The translations under genes and the position numbers were made by a program. A stretch of DNA of 64,000 bases, from assembly GCA_020635825.1 (NCBI GenBank), contig JACJZA010000008.1, positions 243,787-307,786 on the forward strand. Reading direction: 5' to 3'. The DNA is from Flavobacteriales bacterium (GTDB taxonomy: Bacteria; Bacteroidota; Bacteroidia; Flavobacteriales_E; Vicingaceae). Of the stretch, positions 1-7,490 are shown piece after piece (within the stretch, counting starts at the first letter, position 1; every line of letters begins with the position of its first letter). The notes beneath the pieces were generated by a model, which saw only the letters and a program-made list of their open reading frames with translations, was not told the origin of the DNA and did not search any database.

Positions 1-690
1 ATCATAGTCTGGAGCTCTTCCATCATGAGCTTCTCCGTTTGATAGTTCCCCGCCGATTCCTATGATGAAGATGGCTCCATACTTTTTTGCCGCTGCTGTT
101 TCGCGTTCCTTAACTGTTAATTCAGGGTATTCTTTTAATAAATCTTCGGCATGAATGAAAGTGATTTCTTCAGGCAGTTGAGGTTTAATTTCAGGATATT
201 CTTTACTGATGTTTTCCTCCGTTCGTTTGTACACACTGTAAATCTTCTTTACGGTTTCTTTCAGGTAAGTCAGGGTACGGTCTTTTTCCTCAATGCTTTT
301 TTCCCAGTCCCATTGATCTACATACAAGGAGTGTAAGTTTCCTAATTCTTCATCAGGTCGTAAAGCGTTCATGTCGGTATAAATACCTCTTCCTGTTTCC
401 ATTTTTAGGTCAGCCAATCTCAATCTTTTCCATTTTGCAAGGGAATGTACTACTTCAGCTGGTTGTTCTTCCATGCATTTTATAGGAAAAGTTACAGGGC
501 GTTCTATCCCATTCAGGTCGTCGTTAATTCCGGTTCCTTTTAACACAGCAATTGGAGCGGTTACTCTTCTCAATTGTAACTCATCTGCTAAAGCTATCTG
601 AAAGTAGTCTTTAATTTTTTTAATTGCCTTTTCGGTTGTCTCAACATCTAATGTTGATTGATAATGTTTTGGTAAAATTAATTTATTCAT
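1..690 (-). CDS. asnA: Aspartate--ammonia ligase AsnA (3' end cut by the window)
   Basis: Ammonia-dependent asparagine synthetase: makes asparagine from aspartate, ammonia and ATP in the cytoplasm; fold related to class II aminoacyl-tRNA synthetases. I read 230 codons from ATG at 690-688 to the window edge; the family is about 330-345 residues, so roughly the C-terminal third is missing. Recognised from the N-terminus MNKLILPKHYQSTLDVE, the motif GRGIYTDMNALRPDEE, the VDQWDWE stretch and GIGGELSNGEAHDGRAPDYD near the edge. The start is fixed by homology to the usual AsnA N-terminus. It is preceded by a leader of about 300 bases with two Asn-rich peptides and two terminators, so expression is probably controlled by charging of Asn-tRNA. 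A glutamine-dependent AsnB-like gene lies at 18618. Confidence 0.95.
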   Translation of the reverse strand, partial: MNKLILPKHYQSTLDVETTEKAIKKIKDYFQIALADELQLRRVTAPIAVLKGTGINDDLNGIERPVTFPIKCMEEQPAEVVHSLAKWKRLRLADLKMETGRGIYTDMNALRPDEELGNLHSLYVDQWDWEKSIEEKDRTLTYLKETVKKIYSVYKRTEENISKEYPEIKPQLPEEITFIHAEDLLKEYPELTVKERETAAAKKYGAIFIIGIGGELSNGEAHDGRAPDYD

Positions 691-728
691 GGTTTTTCTT
701 TTATAGTTTTTAAAATTTGATTTATAAC

Positions 729-761
729 AAAAAAGCCTTTCTCGATTGGGAGAAAGGCTTT
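729..761 (-). terminator. Leader terminator 2 of asnA
   Basis: A perfect 12-base stem, AAAGCCTTTCTC (761-750) and GAGAAAGGCTTT (743-732), around a six-base loop, continuing into T residues on the minus strand (734-729). It sits 39 bases before the asnA start codon and forms the terminator of the second attenuator. Confidence 0.88.
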
Positions 762-782
762 AAAAATTGCACAACAATAGTT

Positions 783-842
783 TTAACCTTTTCCCGGAGG
801 GTGGTAATAATTAAAATTATTATTGTAAAAAAAGTTCGTCAT
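783..842 (-). CDS. Asn-rich leader peptide 2 of asnA
   Basis: A 19-codon frame, MTNFFYNNNFNYYHPPGKG, ending in TAA. Five Asn residues (3, 7, 8, 9, 11), including an NNNF run also present in leader peptide 1, which suggests the two units arose by duplication or are under the same selection. The last codons contain GGGAAAAGG, which can pair with the 5' side of the second terminator. A ribosome finishing the peptide would mask it; one stalled at the Asn cluster would leave it free. Confidence 0.75.
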   Translation of the reverse strand: MTNFFYNNNFNYYHPPGKG

Positions 843-860
843 TTTATATTTTCATTTAAC

Positions 861-890
861 AAAAAAAAAAGCCTCTCGATTTCGAGAGGC
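861..890 (-). terminator. Leader terminator 1 of asnA
   Basis: On the minus strand GCCTCTCG-AAAT-CGAGAGGC is followed by ten T residues (870-861). This is a strong intrinsic terminator between leader peptide 1 and leader peptide 2, far upstream of the asnA start, so it must act as an attenuator rather than an end-of-gene signal. Confidence 0.9.
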
Positions 891-935
891 TTAAAATATT
901 TTAATGTATTTTATTTATAACAATATCCTCTCGTC

Positions 936-983
936 CTAGTAGTTAGGATTAAAATAGAAGTTATTATTATAGTTAAATTTCAT
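936..983 (-). CDS. Asn-rich leader peptide 1 of asnA
   Basis: A 15-codon reading frame, MKFNYNNNFYFNPNY, followed by TAG. Six of 15 residues are Asn (positions 4, 6, 7, 8, 12, 14); the rest are mostly Phe and Tyr. The stop codon lies two bases before the arm CGAGAGG, which can pair with the terminator at 861-890. This is the correct spacing for a ribosome at the stop to cover the antiterminator arm. A TAGTTTTG promoter-like box lies about 23 bases upstream of the ATG. The AT-rich genome favours Asn, Phe and Tyr codons, so composition alone proves little; position, linkage to asnA and duplication make the case. Confidence 0.8.
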   Translation of the reverse strand: MKFNYNNNFYFNPNY

Positions 984-1005
984 CTTGATTTCAATTTTAA
1001 TGATG

Positions 1006-1013
1006 CAAAACTA
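1006..1013 (-). promoter_or_regulatory. Putative -7 box for the asnA leader
   Basis: Minus-strand TAGTTTTG matches the Bacteroidota -7 consensus TAnnTTTG. It lies 22 bases before the first leader-peptide ATG, so transcription would start near position 1000. I do not see a clear -33 TTG at the expected spacing. Confidence 0.5.
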
Positions 1014-1129
1014 TATAAAAAAATGAATACGAAATAAAATTTCTTCTCAAAAAAATAAAATTCTTTTAAACTGTTAAAAACATGTTAGCTATTGAGCAAT
1101 ATCATGTTTTTTTTTCGGGCTTTAATTGT

Positions 1130-1137
1130 TAATTTCG
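1130..1137 (+). promoter_or_regulatory. Putative -7 box for etfB
   Basis: TAATTTCG, one mismatch from TAnnTTTG, 46 bases before the etfB start. No clear -33 element is visible; upstream is a T-rich run. The rest of the interval 1014-1183 shows nothing else convincing except an AT-rich inverted repeat at 1076-1111. Confidence 0.35.
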
Positions 1138-1183
1138 TTGCATTCAAAAATTAATCTATTAAAAACTATATAATAAATATACT

Positions 1184-1924
1184 ATGAAAATACTAGTTTG
1201 TATAAGTAAAGCGCCTGATACAACAGCTAAGATTGCTTTTACAGATGGGAACACCAAATTTGACGAAAATGGTGTTCAGTTTATTGTGAACCCTTATGAT
1301 GAGTGGTATGCTTTAGTAAGAGGTTTAGAATTAAAAGAAGCAAATGGAGGAACTGTTACTGTATTAAATGTTGGTGGTGCAGAGAATGATCCTGTTATTA
1401 GAAAAGCTTTAGCCATTGGAGCTGACGATGCAGTAAGAATTGATGCATCAACTACTGATGCTTTATCAGTAGCTAAACAAATAGCAGCTTATGCAAAAGA
1501 ACAATCTTACGATATGATTTTATGTGGTAAAGAAACAATAGATTACAATGGTTCTCAAGTAGCAGGTATGGTTGCAGAATTAATGAATTTACCTTATGTT
1601 TCTTTAGCTACAAAATTAGATGTAAATGGTTCTACAGCGACTATAGAAAGAGATGTTGAAGGTGGAGTAGAGGTGGTAGAAGTTTCCGGTGCTTTTGTAT
1701 TGAGTGCTGCAAAAGGAATGGCAGAAGCTCGTATTCCAAACATGAGAGGAATTATGGCAGCAAGAACTAAGCCTTTAGCAGTTGTTCCGGCTATTGAAAC
1801 AAGCGCTAAAACTTCTATTAAAAGCTTTGAACTTCCTCCTGCAAAATCTGCTTGTAAATTGGTGGATGCCGCTAATGTGGAAGAATTGGTAAATTTATTA
1901 CACAACGAAGCAAAAGCAATCTAG
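1184..1924 (+). CDS. etfB: Electron transfer flavoprotein, beta subunit
   Basis: Small subunit of the EtfAB heterodimer, which accepts electrons from acyl-CoA dehydrogenases and passes them toward the respiratory chain; the beta subunit binds AMP structurally. Recognised from MKILVCISKAPDTTAKI at the start, the NPYDEWYALVRGLELKE region, the DYNGSQVAGMVAELMNLP signature near residue 125, and AARTKPL toward the C-terminus. 246 residues is normal. The next gene, 24 bases downstream, is the alpha subunit, so the two are one transcript, as in most Bacteroidota. ATG start with no Shine-Dalgarno, as expected for the phylum. Confidence 0.96.
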   Translation: MKILVCISKAPDTTAKIAFTDGNTKFDENGVQFIVNPYDEWYALVRGLELKEANGGTVTVLNVGGAENDPVIRKALAIGADDAVRIDASTTDALSVAKQIAAYAKEQSYDMILCGKETIDYNGSQVAGMVAELMNLPYVSLATKLDVNGSTATIERDVEGGVEVVEVSGAFVLSAAKGMAEARIPNMRGIMAARTKPLAVVPAIETSAKTSIKSFELPPAKSACKLVDAANVEELVNLLHNEAKAI

Positions 1925-1948
1925 TTTTTAACTTTAAACAGAACAAAA

Positions 1949-2908
1949 ATGTCAATTTTAATATACGCAGATACAAGTAATGGAGCTTTAACTAAGAATG
2001 CTTTTGAAGCAGTTAATTATGGAGCTCAATTAGCACAAAAAACAGGAGATGTTGCTGTTGCAGTTGTAACAGGAAGTGCTTCGGGATTAGAAGAATTAGG
2101 AAAATATGGAGTAAACAAAGTTATTCATGTAGCTGACGCTGGTCTAGATAATTTTGATCCTCAAAAAGTTACTCATGTAATTAATGAAGTTGCTAATGCA
2201 CAAGGTGCAAAAACGATTATTTTTTCGCATGATTATGCAGGAAAATCAGTAGCTCCAAGATTAGCTGCTAAGTTAGATGCTGGATTAGTAACCGGAGCTG
2301 TAGCTATCCCAAATACTGATGGTGGTTTCGTTGTTAAAAAAGCAGTATTTTCAGGAAAAGCATTTGCTAATGTAGAGATTTCATCTGATGTGAAGATTAT
2401 TTCAGTTTTACCTAACTCTATTGAAAAACAAATAGGAGAGGGTAGTGCTTCAGTAGAAAATATGTCGGTTGATGTGCCTTCTACTGGTTTAACAGTTAAA
2501 GAAGTTAGAAAAGAATCTACCGAGTTATCATTAACAGAAGCTGATATTGTAGTTTCTGCCGGAAGAGGTTTAAAAGGACCTGAAAACTGGGGAATGATTG
2601 AAGAATTAGCACATGAGTTAGGAGCTGCTACAGCTTGTTCTCGTCCTGTTGCTGATATTGGATGGAGACCTCACCATGAGCACGTTGGTCAAACAGGTAT
2701 AGCAATTCGACCAAATTTATATTTTGCAATTGGTATTTCAGGTGCAATTCAGCACTTAGCTGGTGTAAATGGTAGTAAAGTAATAGTAGTTATTAATACT
2801 GATGCTGAAGCACCATTCTTTAAAGCTGCTGATTATGGAATTGTTGGTGACGCATTTGAAGTAGTACCAAAATTGATTGAAGCGGTTAAAAAATTAAAAG
2901 CATCCTAA
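1949..2908 (+). CDS. etfA: Electron transfer flavoprotein, alpha subunit
   Basis: Large, FAD-carrying subunit of EtfAB. 319 residues, typical. Residues 1-180 form the N-terminal alpha/beta domain; the FAD domain follows, with SAGRG at 203-207, RPVADIGW at 232-239, HVGQTG at 245-250, GISGAIQHLAG at 262-272 and the conserved ADYGIVGD at 294-301. Lies directly behind etfB. Substrate dehydrogenases and the quinone oxidoreductase partner are not in this window. Confidence 0.96.
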   Translation: MSILIYADTSNGALTKNAFEAVNYGAQLAQKTGDVAVAVVTGSASGLEELGKYGVNKVIHVADAGLDNFDPQKVTHVINEVANAQGAKTIIFSHDYAGKSVAPRLAAKLDAGLVTGAVAIPNTDGGFVVKKAVFSGKAFANVEISSDVKIISVLPNSIEKQIGEGSASVENMSVDVPSTGLTVKEVRKESTELSLTEADIVVSAGRGLKGPENWGMIEELAHELGAATACSRPVADIGWRPHHEHVGQTGIAIRPNLYFAIGISGAIQHLAGVNGSKVIVVINTDAEAPFFKAADYGIVGDAFEVVPKLIEAVKKLKAS

Positions 2909-2954
2909 AATAAATCTTCCGAGGGAATTTATAATTCCCTCCATTTTCTTTGAG

Positions 2955-3578
2955 ATGGACAAGATAGAATTAGAAATAATAGGATTATCATATAGTCAGA
3001 GCCAAAATAATGCTTATGCTTTGGTTTTGGGTGAGAAAGCTGGTTCTAAAAGAAGGCTACCAATTATTATTGGAGCTTTTGAAGCTCAGTCAATTGCTAT
3101 TCAATTAGAATCTATGACTCCGAGTCGTCCTTTAACTCACGATTTATTTAAAACTTTTTCTGATGCGTATTCGATTCAAATTAAAGAAGTAGTAATTTAT
3201 AATTTGATGGAAGGTGTTTTTTATGCTAAGCTCATAACCGAAAAAGATGGAAATGAACTGGAAATAGACACCAGAACATCTGATGCTATAGCATTAGCCG
3301 TTCGATTTAATTGCCCGATTTATACTTATGAGTTTATTTTAGCTAGTGCAGGTATTATTTTAGATGATACCGTGAGTGAAGAATCGGATTTAGAAAATCA
3401 ATTGGATGAAATAGAAGAAGAGTTGTCTTCTGAAAAAAAGAGTAATCCTAAACCTCTTGATTATTCTGACTTGACGACAGATGAATTAAATCAACGTTTA
3501 AAATCGGCTATTGAACATGAAGATTATGAGGAAGCTTCAAAAATCAAAGAAGAAATAGATAAACGCAACGCTAATTAA
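2955..3578 (+). CDS. Bifunctional nuclease family protein with UVR motif
   Basis: 207 residues. Residues 1-130 are the BFN/DUF151 domain (KRRLPIIIGAFEAQSIA at about 33-49, SRPLTHDLF, and TRTSDAIALAVRFNCPIY at about 107-124). The last 40 residues form a UVR-like helical pair (LNQRLKSAIEHEDYEEASKI), a protein-interaction motif also found in UvrB/UvrC. Nuclease activity has been reported for plant and mycobacterial relatives; the physiological role in Bacteroidota is unclear. The acidic, low-complexity linker near 140-165 separates the domains. Lies 46 bases behind etfA and 10 before the nucleoside transporter, so probably co-transcribed. Confidence 0.88.
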   Translation: MDKIELEIIGLSYSQSQNNAYALVLGEKAGSKRRLPIIIGAFEAQSIAIQLESMTPSRPLTHDLFKTFSDAYSIQIKEVVIYNLMEGVFYAKLITEKDGNELEIDTRTSDAIALAVRFNCPIYTYEFILASAGIILDDTVSEESDLENQLDEIEEELSSEKKSNPKPLDYSDLTTDELNQRLKSAIEHEDYEEASKIKEEIDKRNAN

Positions 3579-3588
3579 TTCCTTTCTA

Positions 3589-4896
3589 TTGACTACACTC
3601 TTAACCATAAGTTTTACGGCCATTTTAAAAGGCTTGTTAGGAATGGTGGTATTAATAGCCATTGCATTTCTATTTAGTAACAATAAACGTAAAATAAACT
3701 GGCCTTTAGTATTAAAAGGATTAATAATTCAGTTTGTTTTTGCCATTTTGGTGTTAAAAGTTCCAATTGTTGAACATGGTTTTGAATTTGTGAGTAAGAT
3801 ATTTACTAAGGTAATAGGCTTTACTCAAGATGGAACACTTTTCTTATTTAAGTCATTTATCACGGGTGCAATTGAGAAGTCATTGGTAAATTTTGTTATC
3901 ATGGTTTTGCCAACGGTAATTTTCTTTTCGGCATTAACCAGTTTGTTTTACTATTGGGGGATTCTGCAAAAAATTGTATATGTATTTGCTTGGGTAATGA
4001 AAAAAGCCATGAAATTATCGGGTGCAGAGAGTTTAGCTGCTGCTGGTAATATCTTTTTAGGACAAACAGAAGCTCCTCTATTGGTAAAACCATATTTGGA
4101 TAAAATGACCAACTCTGAAATTATGTGTTTGATGAGTGGAGGAATGGCAACCATTGCCGGTGGAGTTTTAGCTGCATACATAGGTTTTTTGGGGGGTGAT
4201 GACCCTGTTCAGCAGGTTTATTTTGCAAAACATCTATTGGCTGCTTCGGTAATGTCAGCTCCGGCTGCTGTGGTGGCTGCTAAAATTTTAGTACCCGAAA
4301 CTGAAAAATTTGATAGTTCTTTAAAAATTACCAAAGATAAAATTGGTTCCAATGCTTTGGAGGCGGTTGCAAATGGTACTTCGCAAGGGATAAAATTAGC
4401 TGTAAACGTGGCTGGTATGCTATTAGTGTTTATTGCTCTAATGGCAATGGGGAATTATATTTTATTTAAAATTGGTGATTGGACTGCTTTAAACGAAATG
4501 ATTTCTACTAATACTAATTTTGATGGTCTTTCTTTTCAGTTTATTTTAGGTTACATTTTTGCACCAATAGCTTGGTTAATGGGAGTTTGTGCTGAAGATA
4601 TGGTGTTAGTAGGACAGTTGTTAGGTGAGAAAACCATCCTTAATGAATTTGTAGCTTATGTTTCTTTAGGGGAAATGAAAATGAGTGGCAAATTTGTAGA
4701 AGAAAAATCTATTGTGATGGCAACTTACATTTTGTGTGGATTTGCCAACTTTGCATCAATAGGTATTCAAATAGGAGGGATTGGTTCTTTAGCTCCCGGT
4801 AAAAAAGGATTACTTTCTAAGTTCGGTTTTAGAGCATTAATTGCGGGTACTTTAGCTTCTCTATTTACTGCTGTGATTGTGGGGATGTTGATTTGA
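3589..4896 (+). CDS. nupC: Concentrative nucleoside transporter (NupC/CNT family)
   Basis: Inner-membrane cation-coupled nucleoside uptake protein. Recognised from the N-terminal helix with LKGLLGMVVLIAIAFLFSNN, the central FLGQTEAPLLVKPYL motif (gate and substrate helix, near residue 155), GGMATIAGGVLAAYIGFL, and the C-terminal helices with GFANFASIGIQIGGIGSLAP. 435 residues is typical. The proposed start is TTG at 3589, 10 bases after the previous stop; starting at the first in-frame ATG (near residue 19) would remove half of the first hydrophobic segment, so TTG is preferred. Ends three bases before a convergent gene; no terminator is visible. A cytidine deaminase for salvage is at 41570. 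Confidence 0.92.
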   Translation: MTTLLTISFTAILKGLLGMVVLIAIAFLFSNNKRKINWPLVLKGLIIQFVFAILVLKVPIVEHGFEFVSKIFTKVIGFTQDGTLFLFKSFITGAIEKSLVNFVIMVLPTVIFFSALTSLFYYWGILQKIVYVFAWVMKKAMKLSGAESLAAAGNIFLGQTEAPLLVKPYLDKMTNSEIMCLMSGGMATIAGGVLAAYIGFLGGDDPVQQVYFAKHLLAASVMSAPAAVVAAKILVPETEKFDSSLKITKDKIGSNALEAVANGTSQGIKLAVNVAGMLLVFIALMAMGNYILFKIGDWTALNEMISTNTNFDGLSFQFILGYIFAPIAWLMGVCAEDMVLVGQLLGEKTILNEFVAYVSLGEMKMSGKFVEEKSIVMATYILCGFANFASIGIQIGGIGSLAPGKKGLLSKFGFRALIAGTLASLFTAVIVGMLI

Positions 4897-4898
4897 TT

Positions 4899-5489
4899 CT
4901 ATAAAATTTCCCTAAATTTTTTATTCCATAACCTTATTAGAACTTTAATTGATATTAAAGCAATAACAATTGTCAGATTAAAAAAAGCGTAAGTAAAAAC
5001 TAGAGTTAACGCAAGCCCCATAATGAATAGGTATCTTTTAAAAAAATGTTTTATAAAAGAACTATTATAATTACCATGTTTCATTTTATAAATACTTCTT
5101 CTAAATTCTGCATGATGATTAAGATAGCTAGAAACTAAAACGAGTGGAAAGACATACGAATTTATTATTTGCCAAGGGTCTGCATGAATATAATTTTCTA
5201 ATTCAACTTCTTCAATAAAATCCATTATTGAATAATAGATAATAAATAAAAATGCAAATAAAAAACCTGAAGTAATCAAAAAACCTATAGATCTTATAGG
5301 ATCTTTATATTCTAAAAAAAATAGAATATTTACAAAAAACAACATCAATGATGTGTCAACTATTAATAAGAAGAAAAGAAGAATAGGACTCCAATCTAAA
5401 ACTAGCACCCCAAAAACAAATATGAAATCAGATATGATTGAAAATACGTCATATTTAGTATTCCAAGATTTAATTTTATTTAAAATCAT
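4899..5489 (-). CDS. Hypothetical multi-pass membrane protein
   Basis: 196 residues, about five hydrophobic segments (around 17-36, 38-58, 70-90, 110-125 and 155-185), with charged loops. Not firmly recognised; the N-terminal pattern of two tightly spaced helices after a short amphipathic stretch resembles DUF6498-type proteins, but that is weak. Its ATG overlaps the TGA of the upstream OmpA-family gene (ATGA), which suggests translational coupling, although the two proteins have no obvious shared function. Low GC and composition match the neighbours. Confidence 0.6.
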   Translation of the reverse strand: MILNKIKSWNTKYDVFSIISDFIFVFGVLVLDWSPILLFFLLIVDTSLMLFFVNILFFLEYKDPIRSIGFLITSGFLFAFLFIIYYSIMDFIEEVELENYIHADPWQIINSYVFPLVLVSSYLNHHAEFRRSIYKMKHGNYNSSFIKHFFKRYLFIMGLALTLVFTYAFFNLTIVIALISIKVLIRLWNKKFREIL

Positions 5490-7486
5490 TTCCCAACAAT
5501 TACAAACTCCGTACGTCTGTTTTTAGCACGGCCTTCTTCGGTGTTATTATCTCCAATTGGTCTAGTTTCACCAAAACCTTTAAAAGATAGTCGAGAAGGA
5601 TCTATGTCTTCCAATACTAAATAATTAAACACCGCTTGGGCACGGTTTTCTGATAAAGTCATATTTTCTTTTGGGTCGCCCACATTATCGGTGTGTCCTT
5701 GTATAGCAATTTTTACAGTTGGGTTCTCTTTTAAGAAACTAATAAACTCATTTAACACCAGCATAATATGGTTATTCAACTCAAAAGAGTTAGTTGCAAA
5801 ATTTATATCGTTTATCTGGTAAGCTTCGCCTATTTCAATGGGTTTAATTTCTACTTTTTCAGTTTTTACCGGTTTACCTATTACAATTTCATCAGAGCTT
5901 ATTAATTGAGAAGTAAAAGCATATCCTTTTTTCTTGGCAGTAAGCATAATGTCTTCGTCTTTGTCAACAGTCATTACCGCTACATATTCCCCTGTTTCTT
6001 TATCAATAACTGCATCTACTTCTCTGTTGGTTTTGGTGTTTTTGAGTTTTACTTCAGCGCCATCAGGCACTTGTCCTTTACTGTCTAAAATTTCACCGTT
6101 TACAAACAATACTTTTTCAGGTCTTGCTTCTTCATACAATTCAAAAGAATAAATGTTTAAATCTTTGCTATCCTCATCAGATGAACCAAAGTAAGCTTGG
6201 TCTCCATCTCTGTTTACAATAAAACCATGTTCATCTTTTTCGGTATTGATAGGATAACCAATATTGATGGGTTTGTGAAATTCACCTGATTTTGGATCCA
6301 TTTTAGAATAGAAAATATCATAACCACCTAATCCAATATGCCCGGTAGAGGAAAAGTAGAGCGTATAACTATCGGAATGCATAAATGGGGATTTTTCATC
6401 TCCTTCTTTTGTATTAATAGGAGCTCCCAAATTTTCAGGTTTCCCCCATTTACCGTCAGGTTGTCTTTCTGATTTCCAGATGTCCATATCAGGAGCAAAT
6501 GGGTCAATTACTCTTGTAAAATAAAGCGTTTTATTATCAGAAGAAATGGAAGGTTGAGCTTCCCATGTTGTTGGTGTATTAATATGGCTTCCAATAGACT
6601 CTAATTTGGTCCAAACCCCATCTTTAAATTCAGAAAAGTAGATATCGGCATTATCAAACATTTGACCTCTGCCGGCAGGGTTATCACCTCGGTATGGAAT
6701 TACTTCAACAATGGTAATAAATATAAGTTTATTATTAACCGAAACACTTACTCCTCCTTGAAACTGCCCTAAATTAAAAGGTTCAGGCATAGGAATACCT
6801 CCACTAAATTTACCCTTGGCAATTTGACGACTTCTAATAAACAATTCCTTTTCACCACCATCAAAAGCTCCTTTGGTTTCATCAGGCATTTTACGAGTAA
6901 AGAAAAGATATTTATTGTCAGGAGATAGCATAGGTAAGTATTCATCTCTTCCAGTTGAAGGTCCAACCACTTTGTGGGGGTTGAAGGGAACGGTATCATT
7001 TAAAAGCTTGATGTAGGCATCAATATTTTCTACGCGTTCATGAGCCTTACGCTCATCATCTTTATATGCATCATGAGCTCCTAAAATGGTCAAGTAGTAG
7101 GGTTTTGCTTTTAAGTATTCCTTGGTACTGTAGTAATAATCGCCCATTTTCATGGATGCATAATAACCTCTATAAGCTGGACAGATTTCGATTATTTTGT
7201 GGTAATAATCTATAGCACGATTTACATGCTGTTGTGCATCTCTACTTGATTGAGCAGTAGCAGCCTTACGTTCGTTAATTTTTGCTAATTCGTGGTAAGC
7301 TTCTAAATAATTTGGGTCAGCTTTGGTCGCCTCTATTAATAAAGCGTAAGCCTCTTTCATGGATGCATTTTGTGCAGCATTAAATAACTTTACAGCTTTC
7401 TTTTTAGGTTCTGGGCAAGAAGTTTCTTGAGCCTCTAAATGCCCTGCGAACAACAATAAACTGATATAGATAAAAAGAAATCTCAC
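5486..7486 (-). CDS. TPR / PD40 propeller / OmpA-domain envelope protein (PorE-like architecture)
   Basis: 666 residues. Signal peptide at 1-19 (cleavage near LEAQ-E), then TPR-like helices (about 25-160), a PD40/WD40-like beta-propeller (about 175-450, with repeated ITIVEV/LYFTRV and SPDNKYLFF, SSDNKTLYF, SDSYTLYF blades), a carboxypeptidase-regulatory-like beta-sandwich (about 460-545) and a C-terminal OmpA peptidoglycan-binding domain (about 560-666, with IQGHTDNVGD and NRRTEFVI). The same domain order is known for PorE, a T9SS-associated protein that links the secretion machine to peptidoglycan, but many paralogues share it. Unlike PorE it lacks an obvious lipobox. Four bases downstream of the AsmA-like gene. 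Confidence 0.85.
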   Translation of the reverse strand: MRFLFIYISLLLFAGHLEAQETSCPEPKKKAVKLFNAAQNASMKEAYALLIEATKADPNYLEAYHELAKINERKAATAQSSRDAQQHVNRAIDYYHKIIEICPAYRGYYASMKMGDYYYSTKEYLKAKPYYLTILGAHDAYKDDERKAHERVENIDAYIKLLNDTVPFNPHKVVGPSTGRDEYLPMLSPDNKYLFFTRKMPDETKGAFDGGEKELFIRSRQIAKGKFSGGIPMPEPFNLGQFQGGVSVSVNNKLIFITIVEVIPYRGDNPAGRGQMFDNADIYFSEFKDGVWTKLESIGSHINTPTTWEAQPSISSDNKTLYFTRVIDPFAPDMDIWKSERQPDGKWGKPENLGAPINTKEGDEKSPFMHSDSYTLYFSSTGHIGLGGYDIFYSKMDPKSGEFHKPINIGYPINTEKDEHGFIVNRDGDQAYFGSSDEDSKDLNIYSFELYEEARPEKVLFVNGEILDSKGQVPDGAEVKLKNTKTNREVDAVIDKETGEYVAVMTVDKDEDIMLTAKKKGYAFTSQLISSDEIVIGKPVKTEKVEIKPIEIGEAYQINDINFATNSFELNNHIMLVLNEFISFLKENPTVKIAIQGHTDNVGDPKENMTLSENRAQAVFNYLVLEDIDPSRLSFKGFGETRPIGDNNTEEGRAKNRRTEFVIVGK

Positions 7487-7490
7487 AAAA

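Larger units (their letters stand above)
729..983 (-). promoter_or_regulatory. Tandem transcription attenuator in the asnA leader
   Basis: The leader contains, in transcription order, an Asn-rich peptide (983-936), a short arm CGAGAGG (933-927), a terminator (890-861), a second Asn-rich peptide (842-783) whose end overlaps GGGAAAAGG (795-787), and a second terminator (761-729). In unit 1 CGAGAGG can pair perfectly with the 5' arm of its terminator (889-883). In unit 2 GGGAAAAGG can pair with CCTTTCTCCC (757-748) with one bulged C. Both layouts match the classic design: a ribosome reaching the stop codon hides the antiterminator arm and lets the terminator form, whereas stalling at Asn codons frees it and allows read-through into asnA. 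Peptides and hairpins are seen in the sequence; the mechanism is inferred from trp/his-type attenuators. Confidence 0.85.

Noticed and set aside
717..920. A 67-codon plus-strand frame across the asnA leader
   Set aside because: It runs through both terminator hairpins and the antisense of the leader peptides; composition and position show it is a shadow of the attenuator.
1076..1111. Inverted repeat AAAAACATG / CATGTTTTT before etfB, with a T-run
   Set aside because: Very AT-rich, 18-base loop, and positioned between the two divergent promoters; probably chance. It could be an operator, but nothing else supports that.
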